A stretch of 64,000 bases of DNA from Adiantum capillus-veneris (lineage: Eukaryota; Streptophyta; Polypodiopsida; Polypodiales; Pteridaceae), in contig CM043967.1 of NCBI GenBank assembly GCA_014529385.2, positions 82,034,278 through 82,098,277 of the forward strand, written 5' to 3'. Position numbers and translations under genes: made by a program. Position 1 is the stretch's first letter. Every line of letters starts with the position of its first letter. Below the pieces are notes generated by a model. That model did not search any database and was not told where the DNA came from. It saw only the letters and a program-made list of their open reading frames with translations. Shown piece after piece: positions 11,919-23,589 of this stretch.

Positions 11919-12673
11919 GGTAACGATCACGCGCAGATTCAATTCATGGTGACAACAGTATGTGTATGCGATTCGCATGTAAGATTCAAAATTGTTACAA
12001 ATTTTATTTTTGAGCGTTGATTCTTGTTAACTATGGTTGTTTTGTGTTAAGAAGAATATGATTAGTTTTTTATGTGGCGTTTATTTATAATCAATCTAAT
12101 CGTTGATTACGTTTTCTTGTTAATGATACCCTGAACTTCATCTCAATTTTTCTTGCTGTTCTGCTCAAAATTTGGAGAAACGGGAAAAGCGCAATGGAGT
12201 GTAGTGCAATGGAACTTTTCATCCAAAACTTGTTCGTCTCCTCGAGCTCTTCGATTTGAGTTCTAGGTTTGCGTCAATCGGAGTTCGCAGCAGAAAGTTA
12301 TGCTGTTTTTACTGCAATAGAGCTTGACGCAGCTTTCTTCGTCCTACTTCTTCGTGAAGCGTCCGCGATCGTTTTTCTTATTTTGGCATTAACTTTTTCG
12401 AGAAGATTTATCTTTTTGCTATTCGTATTGTGGCCGTCAATCTTGCATCTCACGCCACTCTATTTTGAGGACTCGTTTATTATGAACGTCTCCTTTACCC
12501 TGCTTTTTTTGGGTGACGTCTCTCACATCTTTGGACGTTCCTTGAGCATCCTTATTACGTTTATCGTTGACAGAACGCAATACTCATATATCTCTCATTC
12601 TCAATTGCGGCCTTCACCATATATGGTGTGCAGATTCTGCGATCTTATCTTATACGTCTTCTCGCAACAAGAT

Positions 12674-13573
12674 ATGGCTATGAATATTCTCGTCAACGGC
12701 TTTCCTTCTGGCCATCGTTCTGTTCCTCCTTTCCAAGGTCAAGGATTTCCAGGTTGGAAAGCAAAGATGTTAATTCTTGAAGGCGATGAACTCTCGGATG
12801 TTGTTCTTGGAAATCGTGTTTGTTCGCCTCAACCTATTGATACAGATAATGATAACGTGCTTATCACTGAAGGACCTATATTTGAAGATTGGAATGTTGC
12901 CTATACGGATTGGCAACGACGTGATAAAGCAGCTCATCGGTATATTCTTTTTGCTCTTACTGATTCCCTTTTGCTTGATATGTATGAACTGCCTACTTCC
13001 CATGACGTATGGAAGTACCTTATTGCAAACTTTCAGAAGAAATCTGTTACAGAAATACTTTATTTGAGAGGGTTGCTTAACAAGTTACAATATGAAGTTG
13101 GTACTGCCATGACGGGACATATTGAGTCTTTCAAATCTATTATTAATCAACTTGCTGCTGCCGGTGATCCTGTTCCACAAAAGCAACTGATTACACTTCT
13201 CCTTGATACGGTGAAGAACTCTTCTTATGATAACATTGTTACTACTCTCTCTAATAAAGATGGTCTTGATTTCGACCAAGCTTGCATGTCTTTAATTGAA
13301 TACTCTCAACGTCAAGAACGTCGGAATGCTGGTCACGATACAGCTATGATTTCACAAGAGGAGACTGAGTCACAACAGATGGAACGTGCTTTTTATGCTC
13401 GAAGGCGTCCATTTCAACGAGGAAACCGCAGAGGTGGCCGTCGTGGTAATATTTTCTCTCGTCTCAAATTTCCTAATAAGCAATGTTCTTACTGCAACAG
13501 AAATGGCCATACTGAAGATGATTGTTGGGCACATCAATATGATGAAGAACACAAAACAACCACGTTTATCTAG
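12674..13573 (+). CDS. gag: copia copy 1 Gag (truncated by a frameshift)
   Basis: Gag packages the element RNA into virus-like particles. The frame is open from 12269, but I take the ATG at 12674 (MAMNILVNGFPSG) because copia Gag similarity starts just after it. The body shows the UBN2/retrotran_gag pattern (WNVAYTDWQRRDKAAHRYI, then HDVWKYLIANFQ and ILYLRGLLNKLQ) and ends with a basic RGNRRGGRRGN stretch and a CCHC zinc knuckle, CSYCNRNGHTEDDC. An 11-bp deletion at about 13550, relative to copy 2, shifts it into a stop 24 bases later. In copy 2 the frame passes here into a second knuckle and protease. The upstream extension 12269-12673 has hydrophobic content and no known domain. Confidence 0.82.
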   Translation: MAMNILVNGFPSGHRSVPPFQGQGFPGWKAKMLILEGDELSDVVLGNRVCSPQPIDTDNDNVLITEGPIFEDWNVAYTDWQRRDKAAHRYILFALTDSLLLDMYELPTSHDVWKYLIANFQKKSVTEILYLRGLLNKLQYEVGTAMTGHIESFKSIINQLAAAGDPVPQKQLITLLLDTVKNSSYDNIVTTLSNKDGLDFDQACMSLIEYSQRQERRNAGHDTAMISQEETESQQMERAFYARRRPFQRGNRRGGRRGNIFSRLKFPNKQCSYCNRNGHTEDDCWAHQYDEEHKTTTFI

Positions 13574-16391
13574 AGACTCTTCTTCTTCTTCTTGTGAATA
13601 TTGTGGACGATCTGATCATCCCACTCATATGTGCTATAAGCGTCGATTCGACACAGATCGGAATAGAGCATATGCTACTGAACATCGAAACAACATTGTA
13701 CCAGAAACAAGCTGCGTCCTATGTTCAGTTGCTCCAGACAGAATACTTCATGTACGTGATGGATCACTTTTTATTGTCGATTCTGGTGCTACAGGAAATA
13801 TGACATATCAGTCTAAGTGGCTCCATAACTATCATCCACTGCCAGTTCAACGTGTTGTTTATCTTGCTGATGATACTACTTGTCAAGTAAAGGGTATTGG
13901 AGACTTATATCTTGGTACCTTATCTTCTTCCACTCGAATTTTGCGAGGAGTATTACATGTACCAGATCTTCAACGTAATCTTCTTTCAGTTGCTAGACTT
14001 GTTGATCTTGGTCTGTTTGTTGGATTTGATCATACCAAATGCCGAATTGAGAAAGATGGAAAGACTATAGCAACTGCTCCTCGAAATGGTAATTTGTTTG
14101 AACTCTCTCTTAACGATGTTGTAGCAAATATTGTCACTGCTCCAGGTGATCATGATTGCAAAGTTTGGCATCACCGTTTTGTTCATGCTGATTTCTCGAA
14201 ACTCCTTGATCTTCAACGTCGTGATCTTGTCCATGTCATGGATCTTAAAGCCAATCCCCATATGGGAATTTATGAATTTTGTGCTCTTGGGAAACACAAT
14301 CGTAAACCCTTTCCTCTTTCAAATACAAGTCATTCTTATGACATATTGGATCTTGTTCATACTGATATATGTGGACCTCTACCTTCTTCGAGATCACAAT
14401 ATCGCTACTTCATTACTTTCATTGATGATTTCTCAAGGTATACGACTGTATTTCTACTTAGACAAAAATCTGAAGCCTTATCTGTTTTCAAACAATTCCA
14501 GAAGGCTACAGAACTTCAAACTAGTCCTCGCCTTAAGAAGCTTCGTAGTGACAATGGAGGCGAATATGTTTCTCGAGAGTTTGTGAGTTACTGTGCTGAT
14601 AGTGGAATTCATCATGAACACACTATTCCATATTCGCCTCAACAGAACGGTGTTTCTAAACGAAAGAATTGCACTATTCTCAATGCTGTAAGATGTATGC
14701 TGATTCATTCTGGCTTATCTCGTGTTTTCTGGGCTGAAGCTACTTTGACAGCAACATTTATTCAGAATCATCTTCCTACTACTGCACCCTCTCGTAAGAT
14801 ACCCATCACAGCATGGACAGGTGACATTCCTTCTGTATCTCATTTTCGAACCTTTAGATGTATTGCTTATATTCATGTTCCCAAAGAAACACGAACAAAG
14901 CTTGATGCTCCTGGTCTTAAAGTTATTTTTATTGGATATTCTGACACTTCCAAAGGCTACAAATTCTATGACCCTTCCTCCAAGAAAGTAATTGTGAATC
15001 GTGATGCTACTTTTAACGAGCAGCTTATGGGAGGCTCATGGTCCATGGATGATTCTGATGATACTAAATCATTGCTTCAGGCTTTTTCATTTCTTTCAGA
15101 AGATGAAACTCTTCCTATAGACCAACTTTCCTCCTCACAACCATCCATTCCAAATGTTGCCAATGATGATATTGATATTTTTGTTGATCTGCCTATTGAT
15201 TTTGAACATGGCTCCTGTCATGTTTATGATGACGATATTGCTGATAATGCTTTTTCAACTTCTGAAGATCCCGTTACTTATGATGAAGCTATCTCTTCAC
15301 CACAAAAGGATCAATGGCAAGAGGCTATGGAAGCAGAGTACGATTCTTTTATCTCTAAAGGCACATGGATACTAACTGAATTACCTCCTGGTCGTACAGC
15401 TATTAAATGTAAGTGGGTGTATAAAACAAAAGTAAAAGCAGATGGATCTTTTGACAAGTTCAAGGCGTGTTTAGTTGCAAAAGGTTACTCCCAAGTAGCT
15501 GGTGTTGATTATCAAGAGACTTTTTCACCAGTTGTTCGCATTACAAGTGTTAGAGTTTTATTGGCATTTGCTGTTCAATTTGATTTAGAAGCTCATCAAA
15601 TGAATGTGCGAACTGCTTTTCTTAATGGTGACTTGGAAGAGGAAATTTATATGGAACACCCAGAAGGGTTTGTTATTCCAGTTAAAGAAGACCTTGTTGC
15701 TCAACTCCATAAGGCACTATATGGTCTCAAACAAGCTTCGCGAGCCTGGTATACAAAATTTGATCTTTTTCTCACCTCTAAAGGATTCATCTCTTGCTCG
15801 TCAGACCCCAACTTATACATAAAACGCCAAGGTAGTAGTTTTGTGATTCTTGCTCTTTATGTGGATGATACCATCCTTGTTTCCAATGATTTGGGATTTC
15901 TTCAGCAAGTGAAAAATTTATTGTCTTTTGCATTCGATATGGTGGATCTTGGAGAGATTCACTCTTGTCTTGGCATTCAAATCCAACGGAACCGTACAAA
16001 AGGTATTTTATTCCTTCGACAGTCAAAGTTTATTGCAGATACTATTCAAAAATTTGGTATGGAATCTGCACATTCAGCCAACACACCTTGTCTTGCGAGC
16101 TCTACGAAGAATACTTCTGACAATGGCGGTCAACTTGTCACAAATCAACCTTATGCTAACTTGATTGGATGTCTTCAGTTTGTTGGCATGAACACTCGTC
16201 CTGATATTCTGTTTGCTGCTAACTATCTTGGACAACATCTTGCATGTCCTTCTCTTAAGCATTGGTCTGCTGCAAAGCGTGTATTGAAATACTTGAAAGG
16301 CACTAACGATTTTGGTTTAGTCTATCGACGACAACTCACATCGGATTCTATGCAATCTCTTTCTCTTTTGGGTTACACAGATGCAGACTAG
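13551..16391 (+). pseudogene. pol: copia copy 1 Pol: knuckle, protease, integrase, reverse transcriptase
   Basis: The frame starts after the Gag frameshift. In order: a second CCHC knuckle (CEYCGRSDHPTHMC), aspartic protease (FIVDSGATGNM), GAG-preintegrase (VWHHRFVH), integrase core (LVHTDICGP, LRSDNGGEYV) and reverse transcriptase with YVDD intact. Several key residues are altered. The zinc-binding segment has GIYEFC where copy 2 has GICEFC. The integrase catalytic Glu is Lys (VSKRKN, codon 14658-14660). The reverse-transcriptase motif A Asp is Asn (QMNVRTAF, codon 15603-15605, QMDVRTAF in copy 2). The frame ends with TAG right after DAD of RNase H, where Trp (TGG) is expected. No active enzyme set can come from this copy. 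Confidence 0.88.
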
Positions 16392-16847
16392 GCAAGCTCA
16401 CATTTATCTATGCGATCTACTAGTGGAAATTGCTTCTTTATAAATGGTTGTCTTGTTTCTTGGACCAGCAAGAAACAACGTTGTGTTGCAGTTTCTACGA
16501 CTGAGTCAGAATATGTTGCGGCATCACTTGCAGCTCGTGAGTTGATTTGGCTTCGACAAATGTTGGTTGATATTGGTCACTCTCCTCTTTCTAGCACACC
16601 CTTGCGGTGTGACAACCAAAGTGCTATTAGTCTTGCAAAAGACTATGTTCAACATAATAAGTCAAAGCACATTGCTGTCCATTATCATTATGTCAGGTAT
16701 GAAGTATGCAAGGGAACCATTATGGTTGAACACTGTCCAAGTGACCAGATGATTGCAGACATTTTGACCAAAGGCCTCAATGAGTCACGTTTCATCCTCT
16801 TGCGCTCGGAGCTTGGAGTTGCTTTGGCCTCACTCTTTCTAGATTAG
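16392..16847 (+). pseudogene. copia copy 1 RNase H, C-terminal part after the TAG
   Basis: The same frame stays open beyond the TAG and gives a clean copia RNase H tail: STSGNCFFINGCLVSWTS, then TTESEYVAASLAARELIW, LRCDNQSAISLA and the HIAVHYHYVR and ADILTKGL motifs, ending SLFLD. Without readthrough or repair it would not be translated as part of Pol. The preserved frame suggests the stop is recent or sometimes suppressed. Confidence 0.85.
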
Positions 16848-17085
16848 CTTCTTTTCTATTGTAATAGCTTTGTACATATGACATTGTAATCTTTTAGGTA
16901 CCGTGCACTATGCACACTCCACATTTGCACCTTGTAATATCTAAGTCACTTGAATATTTGTACATAGACGCACAATTCACTTTTACATCATCACCACTGG
17001 TTCATATTTCACATTGTATAGGGGCTTGGGTTTTTCCCTTGAACTCCCCAAGGGTTTTTTCATCCAAAGCTAGAGACCTTTGTTT

Positions 17086-17094
17086 GAGTGGGGG
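17086..17094 (+). other. copia copy 1 polypurine tract
   Basis: GAGTGGGGG directly precedes the 3' LTR. The same tract precedes the copy 2 LTR at 45348-45356. Confidence 0.75.
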
Positions 17095-17237
17095 TGTTGG
17101 AGCTATATATGGCTCACTCTACTGAACTTGGTCTCACCTATATATTTGTATCTTGTCCTCAATATGAATCAGTCTTTGGGAGCGTATATGGTGTGTCTCT
17201 TGTCTCGTCTCTCTCTCTTTCTCTCTACATCTCAACA
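17095..17237 (+). repeat. copia copy 1, 3' LTR
   Basis: 143 bp, identical to the 5' LTR except for one A/C difference (CTTGTCATC against CTTGTCCTC), followed by the CTTTT duplication. Confidence 0.95.
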
Positions 17238-18727
17238 CTTTTTATGCATGCACGTGATCATAAACGCATAATGTGGATAATTTAGTGTGTTAAACATGAC
17301 AAAATAATCATGGGGAAACTTCATACTTACTCAGATAATCCATACATGCACTCCTGTACAAAAAAACAGTAGAGGGTGACTACTCAGAAAAACGGCATAG
17401 AGAGAGAGAGATGATGATGATGGCTATGGAGTTTAGAGCTTCTCACTGTGCTTTCGAATCAATTAGGGACTGTCGAAAGGCTTCTTGCTTTGCCGCAAGA
17501 GAGCGGTGATGAAAGCTACGTAGAAGTATCCACCACGAAAGCTTCCGAAGAGCGCATACACCGTGAAACGAGAGAGGAGATAGTAAGCAAGTAGAGAGAG
17601 AATATCCTTCTTCTTCTTCTTCTTGTTCCCATATACGAGAGATAAGAGCTAATGGAGATGGTGATGAAGAGCTTGCACCACTCCGTATAATAGATATGTA
17701 TAGTCTTGCGGTAGTAGATGCAACAGATGGCCTGAAAACTGAGGTGTCTGCCAATTTATAGGTTTCCGAACTGCCCGAAGTGTGTCCCAAGCTGAAAGTA
17801 GCACTAGATTTTGAGCCAGGAATAACTTCCTACTTTTGGGAACTTTGCTAAAAACATGCCTTTGCTTTTGGTTGTCAATTTTCCCACTTACCATCCAATT
17901 TTTACAGTAAAATTGGCCAATTGAACAGTATCCGGCCAACTAATGAAACCTTAGCTAGACTATGCCACACCGTAATGTCCCAACATAATTATGATTTTTC
18001 CATACTGTTCCGACGTATTTATAGTACCGCTTTCTATAATAATAATTCCCATAAAAATCCCATTTGGTTCCGTTTTTTCTCTGGGTGATTATTTTCCAAT
18101 CCGACGAAGACTAAAATTAATATTTTATTTTAGGTCATCCTAAAAAGCACATTGCTTTTCAAAACCGTAGCAAAATAGCACAAAAAAGCTAAAAATAGCG
18201 TAAAAAGCAAAAAGAAAGTAAAATTTTATTAAATTGAACCATGGGTTCTCCTCGTCCACTAGAATAAGAAGCGGACTCCCTTTTCACTAAAATGCACTAA
18301 AAATCATGAAAAGCTAAAATAGTGTGAAAAGCACTCGAAAAGCAGATTTTTACAAAATTGAAGCAAGCTTCCGTAGAACACGTAGATCAAGGATTCGACG
18401 TTGCTTTTTGCAAAAAAGCATGAAAAGGCTAAAACTAGTGAATTTTTTCAAAACTGAACCAAACGTCCATCTAACCTACAGAAACATGGAAACGGCCTTG
18501 CTTTTCATTTTAAAACTTTACAATACTATCAATCAAGCATCTTAAGTCAAAATTTGGCAAAATAGATATTGAAAGCAAATTTTCTTATTTTAATAAGAGA
18601 CCCAAAAATTGAGGATTTTACATCCTCCCACACTTGAAAAATTCCAGGTGTTCTCCACATCAACGTGAAATCTGGATAATTAGGTCTCATTACATCATCA
18701 TGTTCCCAAGTCCTGACGATACGTTGA

Positions 18728-19366
18728 TCATTTAAGAAGGTGTTCAATAATGGTTTGACTTCGTAGAGGCTTAGTTCTACTCTGAAGTATCACTTTGGGA
18801 TATACTTCAAAAGTTCCATCGGTAGAGGTAGACAATAGAGAATCGTCAAGAATGTGTTGAGAATCAGGTAAATACTTCTTGAGTAAGATCACGTGAAAAA
18901 CATTATATACCTTTATGTGTGGTGGTAACAAGAGTCTGTAAGCTTGATCATTAATCCTCTCTGTGATTACAAAAGGTCCACAATATCTGGCACTTAGCTT
19001 CTTACACTTACCCATTGATAAAGAACTACATTTGGATTTAACTCTCAGAAATACCATATCCTCCTCTTCAAAAATTCTGACAGATCATTTTGGATCAGCA
19101 TAACTCTTCTGTCTATCTTGAGCAATCTTAATATCCTGCCATATAAGATTAATTCGTAGTTGCAATTCATCCAATATTTCTTTGGATGCTTGAACTAATA
19201 TGAGAGGGTCTGTCCATTTGAGTGGAGTGAGATACTCTTGTCCGTAAATTGGTTGAAAAGGAGACATTCCAATTGAGCATTGGAATGAGGAATTATACGC
19301 AAATTCAACAAAATACAAATATCTAGTCCATTTACTCTGTTCATGCATACAATTAGCTCTTAACAT
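18728..19366 (-). pseudogene. big gypsy: integrase C-terminal part
   Basis: Two minus frames. The upstream one (19085-19366) gives WTRYLYFVEFAYNSS, MSPFQPIYGQEYLTPL and RQKSYAD. The next (18728-19057) gives VFLRVKSKCSSLSMGKCKKL, then RYCGPFVITERI and LPPHIKVYNVFHVILLKKYL, the SH3-like end of Ty3/gypsy integrases before the chromodomain. A stop and a short gap near 19060-19084 separate them. The tail EVYPKVILQSRTKPL followed by IIEHLLKW is a weak chromodomain reading. The 3' LTR begins 105 bases later. Confidence 0.78.
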
Positions 19367-19369
19367 GTC

Positions 19370-21385
19370 TTCAGTGATTTGATTTTTTCTTTTTGTTTTT
19401 CCATTAGTCTGAGGATGATAAGCAGTAATAAAAACTAACTAGATTCCTATGCTGAGAATAAGGCTTTCCAAAAATTAGAGGTGAACTTTGCATTACGATC
19501 AAAAATTATTCGTCAAGGTAACCGTGATACATGAAAACACCTTTGATGAAGACTTGAGCTATCCTTAGCCGTAAATGTTGTCTTGACTGGAAATAAATGG
19601 GTCATTTTTGTAAAATATCAACAACCACAAAAATAGAGTCATATCCCACAAATTTAGGAAGTTCTGTAATGAAATTCATAAATATGCATTCCCATTTCAT
19701 TTGTGGAGCATCAATAGGTTGAAGCTTACCGGGGTATGGAATTCGTTCAGCTTTAATACGTTGACATGTTAACACTAGGTTGGTAACCTAACAGGACATA
19801 AAAGTGTCCTTTCAGGGTTTTGAAAAAAACCTCCAAAACCATAGTAGATCCACGCATTTTGTGAAATCCTTTCATGAGGTTATAGTTCAAGGCCTACTAC
19901 ACATGGAAAAAATAAGAAACTTGTAAAATTTCTTATCTTTTGGTCACACCAAGCCTCCAAAGTTGATGGACCAGTACATTTTCATCAAAACAGTCATTTC
20001 TTACGTTTTGTTGCATAAAAATAAGATTAGGGATAGGACTTGAGATAAATTCCCTAGTTAACTTCAATGGGTTGGTGATCAGAACATATGATTGCTTCTC
20101 ACTCACTATTTTTTGTTTTGCCAAAATAAAAAAAAAGTTGAATGTTAAACATTTTGCAAACCTATCATCAAAGTTTCTATAGCCACGCTCAATACAAATA
20201 ATATATGCATGTTTTCTTAGTTCCCTATTGTCCTTTAGGTTCATAAGGAGCTATGGAGCATGTCAAAAGAATAATACATCTCTTACCAAGGGGAATCTTC
20301 GGGACAAAGATGAAGTGCTAAATACAACAAACATGAAAAAACTGGGTTCAACATTATGAGTTGTAGAATCCCATAGAAACTATTCAATCTCTAGCCTAAT
20401 TTGATCCTCATGACTAGATATGGTTACTACCTACAAAATGCATGTAGTTTTTACAAGAAACTAGCAATATTGAAAAAGCTATACTTGATATACTAGAGTG
20501 TTTCGTTTTCTTCTATAATTGAAAAAATCAACCATCGTTGTCCACTATGAAAAATAGGGTATTAGGTGCCCCAAAACTCAAGGAATATTAGCTTTATGTT
20601 ACAATATGCGACATGGAAAATCAAAACTCCATTTGGATATCATGAAAGCCACCAAAAAAATCATAGAAGAGCTAAAATTGGCTAAAAACCAGGATTTGAC
20701 AATTTTTGTAATTTGGTCATAACTTACAACTTTAACATTTATTTCTCCCTAGAAGCATCAGGACATGTTGAGGGATACTAAAGATAGTTCTCTAGCATTA
20801 TAGACCTCACAAACATGAATTCTAGAGTGGTATAGTTGCAAAAGGTTGAAAAAAGCCAAAAACAAGACCCGTTTTTTCACACAGTTTAGGTTGCGAAATG
20901 TTAAGCAAGGACAAGGTTAAAGATGGAATTGATATTCCAAAAAAATGTCGAGTTTTTTTCAGCTCATGAGACATTTTTCTAGATAGATAGCACCTCAAAA
21001 TCCATTTTGAAACTCTTGAAATAATTCAAGAAAAATGGTCACTTCACAGGACATAAAAGTGTCCCAGGACATAAAAGTGTCCCAGGACATAAAAGTGTCC
21101 CATTACTAACCTAGTGTTAAGCATCTTGTAACATAGTTCAACACATCACGCTTTAGTCCTGGCCAAAAGAAACTCTTTCTTATAGTAGAGTAAGTTTTAA
21201 TGTATCATGGATGTCCTGCTATAGTATATCATGAGCTTACTATAATATCTGAAGTTTAATTCCACCTTGAACTGGAATACAAAGACGGTTACCAAAGTAA
21301 AGGTCATCACCTTTGATGTGGAAGCATTTGATTTGCCTCTCTTGCTTCTCTGTACAATTATTTAAGCTCATCAAGTACTAGATCT
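19370..21385 (-). pseudogene. big gypsy: integrase zinc finger and core, split by a TTAA element
   Basis: Right of the TTAA insertion a broken zinc-finger region is readable. The insertion splits it inside the CxxC end: joining the flanks over one TTAA gives the frame CLTCQRIKAE. Left of it come WECIFMNFITELPKF and DSIFVVVDILQK, the first part of the catalytic core with its Asp replaced (MNFIT, usually MDFIT), then several stops. The join shows the gene was reasonably intact at this point when the 1344-bp element arrived. Confidence 0.7.
19773..21116. mobile_element. TTAA-flanked inverted-repeat element, family A, copy 1
   Basis: 1344 bp starting CACTAGGTTGGTAAC and ending in the near inverse ATTACTAACCTAGTG, flanked by TTAA on both sides (19769-19772 and 21117-21120). 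Joining the flanks over one TTAA restores a gypsy integrase frame, so the insertion duplicated TTAA, or TA within it. Imperfect palindromes of the form GGACATAAAAGTGTCC lie near both ends, three in an 18-base-period array at the right (21049-21100). One minus frame of 103 codons (19933-20244) has no recognisable domain. The superfamily is unresolved. It holds the empty site of the CACTA insertion of copy 3 (AAA at 19960-19962). Confidence 0.85.
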
Positions 21386-21401
21386 TTATGTAATACGGAG
21401 T

Positions 21402-21880
21402 CTACATCGTACCTTCTCGAATAAAATCAATCAAAAAAGTAGTAGAGGTTGTGATAGCTGCTACAGTATTCTTTCTGCTTAAGGCATCAGTCACAAGATT
21501 TTCCTTCCCAGGTTTATATTTGATTCCAAAATCACATCCACATAATAACTCCATCCATCTTCGTTGTCCCATATTAAGGTCACATTGGGTGTATATCCAC
21601 TTCAAGATTTTGTGGTGTATATGTAGTTCAAATCTCCTTCCAAGAAGATAATGTTGCCATACTTTAAGAGCATGCACAATGGCCAATAATTTCAAGTCAT
21701 GTGTAGCATAATTTAACTCATGTATACGTAACTTACGAGATTCATAAGCTACTGTTTTTTCTTCTTGAAACAGAACGCCACCGATTGATTGTCCACTTGC
21801 ATCAGTGGGCATAGTGATTGTCTTTGAGAAGTCTAGAAGCTGTAGTATTGGAGCATTTACCAAAGTTTCATTGAGTTTTT
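21402..21880 (-). pseudogene. big gypsy: RNase H
   Basis: An open minus frame with LLDFSKTITMPTDASGQSIG, VAYESRKLRIHELNYATHDL, LLAIVHALKVWQHYL and YKPGKENLVTDALSRK. The first Asp (TDASG), the Glu position (now Lys in HDLKLLAI, usually HDLELLAI) and the last Asp (TDALS) can be located. The third region reads HIHHKILKW instead of HTDHKSLKY, losing its Asp. Two of four acidic catalytic residues are therefore gone. It is the best preserved gene segment of this element. Confidence 0.82.
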
Positions 21881-22780
21881 CAAACTAGCTTGAGCACGTC
21901 CATTCCAAGTAAACCCTTTAGCCTTCTTAAGCGTATTAGTCAATGGAGATGCAATCTTAGCGTAGCCTTGAAAAAATGTATAATACAATCCTGTTAAATC
22001 AAGAAAGCCACGTACTTCCCGTACTAATTTTGGTGTAGGCTAAGCTATAACAGCTTCCATTTTACTTGGATCAATAGAAACACCATCCTTGGATACAATA
22101 AATCTCAAATATTCCACCTTGTCATCACTGAAGAAGGTGCATTTGCTACGTTTGGCATAAAGTTGATTTTGACGAAGAAGTTCAAGTACTCGCCGCACAT
22201 GTTTTTCATTTTCTTCTCTATTTCTTGAGTAAACTAGAATATCATTAAACAAGACAAGAAAAAAATCATCAAGATGCTCTCAAAACACATCGGTCATGAG
22301 ATGATTAAAAGTTGCGAAGCATTGGTAAGTCCAAAAGGCATAACTGTAAATTCATAATGTCCAAAATGAGTATTAAATTATGTCTTTAGTATTTTCTCCT
22401 CCTTGATTTGGATTTGGTAATACCCTCACTTAAGATCAATTTTGTGAAGACAGAAGCTCCATGTAATCGGTCAAGTAGTTCATCAATCCTTAGTATTGCA
22501 TACTTATTCTTGATTGTTACCTGGTTCAATCCACAATAATCAATACAAAGACGTAGAGTACCATCCTTTTTTTAATTAAAAAGTACAGGAGTACTCCATG
22601 GAGAAATGCTCGGTCGAATGAAGCCTTGTTCAAGGAGTTGAGCTAATTGTTCCTTGAGTTCCGCAGATTCAAGTAATGACATTTTCGAAGGTCTACGGGC
22701 AACTAGTTGACCTCCTGGAGTAAGCTCGATCTATTGGATGATCAACATTACGCTTGTGTGGTAACTGTCAAAGTTCTTTG
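21881..22780 (-). pseudogene. big gypsy: reverse transcriptase (heavily broken)
   Basis: Minus-strand reading across frames recovers [31 protein letters not shown] and, in an open piece at 22040-22252, MFNDILVYSRNREENEKHVRRVLELL followed by LYAKRSKCTFF. The catalytic YxDD position reads FNDILVYS, so one Asp is Asn. More than ten stops or shifts interrupt it. Confidence 0.75.
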
Positions 22781-23302
22781 AGAAATACATCATCAAATTC
22801 TGTTATCCATTCAATTTCAGGTGAATCTATCTTCTTCTCCATAGGGTTAAGCTTTACTCCGTAAATCCTTTCATTTTTCTTATGACTCTTCATAAGTTTG
22901 GTAAAGTTCACTAGTCTGAGCTTACGCTTTCTCCGTTTCCCTGTAACTGTAACCCTAGAGTTTTGGCCAGTTTCAAAAGTCAATGGAGCGACATCTTTAC
23001 AATGTATGTGAGCATCATTTGCTTTAAGCCAATCCATTCTTAGAACTACATTGTAGATTCCTATGGGTAAGATTCTGAAGTTTGCAAAAGTATTATGACC
23101 ATCCAAAACAAAATTCAAATTACTCTGAACTAGAACATCTAACCTTTCTACCCGTAGCTAATTCCACTATAAGGTCTATATCAAGGTGTTCGGGAAAAAT
23201 GAGGTTTCTAATACACTTAGGAGATATAAAAGAATGTGTACTCCCTGAATCAATCAATAAGGTAAAATACTTACCTTGATACTCCATTGGATTCTGAATC
23301 AC
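22768..23302 (-). pseudogene. big gypsy: aspartic protease and linker
   Basis: The protease active site is clear in the upstream frame (FTLLIDSGSTHSFISPKC). After a shift at about 23119 the downstream frame continues MNFVLDGHNTFANFRILPIG and VVLRMDWLKANDA, where most relatives have ILGMDWL. A linker with EIEWITEFDDVFLKEL then leads into reverse transcriptase. In the family this enzyme cuts the Gag-Pol polyprotein. Confidence 0.8.
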
Positions 23303-23589
23303 TGAAAATTATTCATTCACTCCTTGATGTTCAATTTCAGCATAAGCATATGCCTTTGCCTGATTTCCTTCACCTCTAGCCCCTTGATCTCTAGTCTTCC
23401 TTGAGGTCTTTGATTTCCTCCTCCCCCTCGACGAGGTTGACGGTTAGCATTTCCATTGTTGTTATTATTAACAGGCGGTCCATTCTGAACAAAATCTGGA
23501 TTTTTTGGTCTAAAATTCTCTTGGTTTTGAGGTTGTCTATGGTTTTGGTTAAAGTTTTGCTAATTGAAGTTTCTCTAAATTGTTGATCA

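Larger units (their letters stand above)
11764..17237 (+). mobile_element. Ty1/copia element, copy 1
   Basis: A full-length 5474-bp element lies between two 143-bp LTRs that differ at one base, flanked by CTTTT duplications (11759-11763 and 17238-17242). The right LTR of the host gypsy keeps the uninterrupted sequence near 27255-27275, an empty-site equivalent. The gene order protease-integrase-reverse transcriptase-RNase H defines copia. The near-identical LTRs make it one of the youngest insertions here, yet its genes are defective. Confidence 0.95.
9378..18622 (-). repeat. 3' LTR of the big gypsy element, split by a copia insertion
   Basis: Without the copia element (11764-17237 plus one CTTTT copy) the LTR is about 3.77 kb. 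It is collinear with the right LTR except for about 1.12 kb (10229-11350) that the right LTR lacks. Both LTRs carry the GA microsatellite (here 9645-9699), the segment around ATCATATGGTACTCCCCCT and the terminal block ending in AAAAATTGAGGA. Minus-strand U3 starts TGTAAAATCC beside the purine tract at about 18623-18637. Confidence 0.88.

Noticed and set aside
12269-12673. Hydrophobic N-terminal extension of the copia Gag as a separate membrane protein
   Set aside because: It is open in both copies only because of shared descent. Copia Gag similarity starts at the later ATG and no independent gene signal is visible.
19933-20244. 103-codon minus frame in the TTAA element as its transposase
   Set aside because: No DDE/DDD motif or known domain. 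The matching region in copy 3 is shifted or shortened. Too weak to name.
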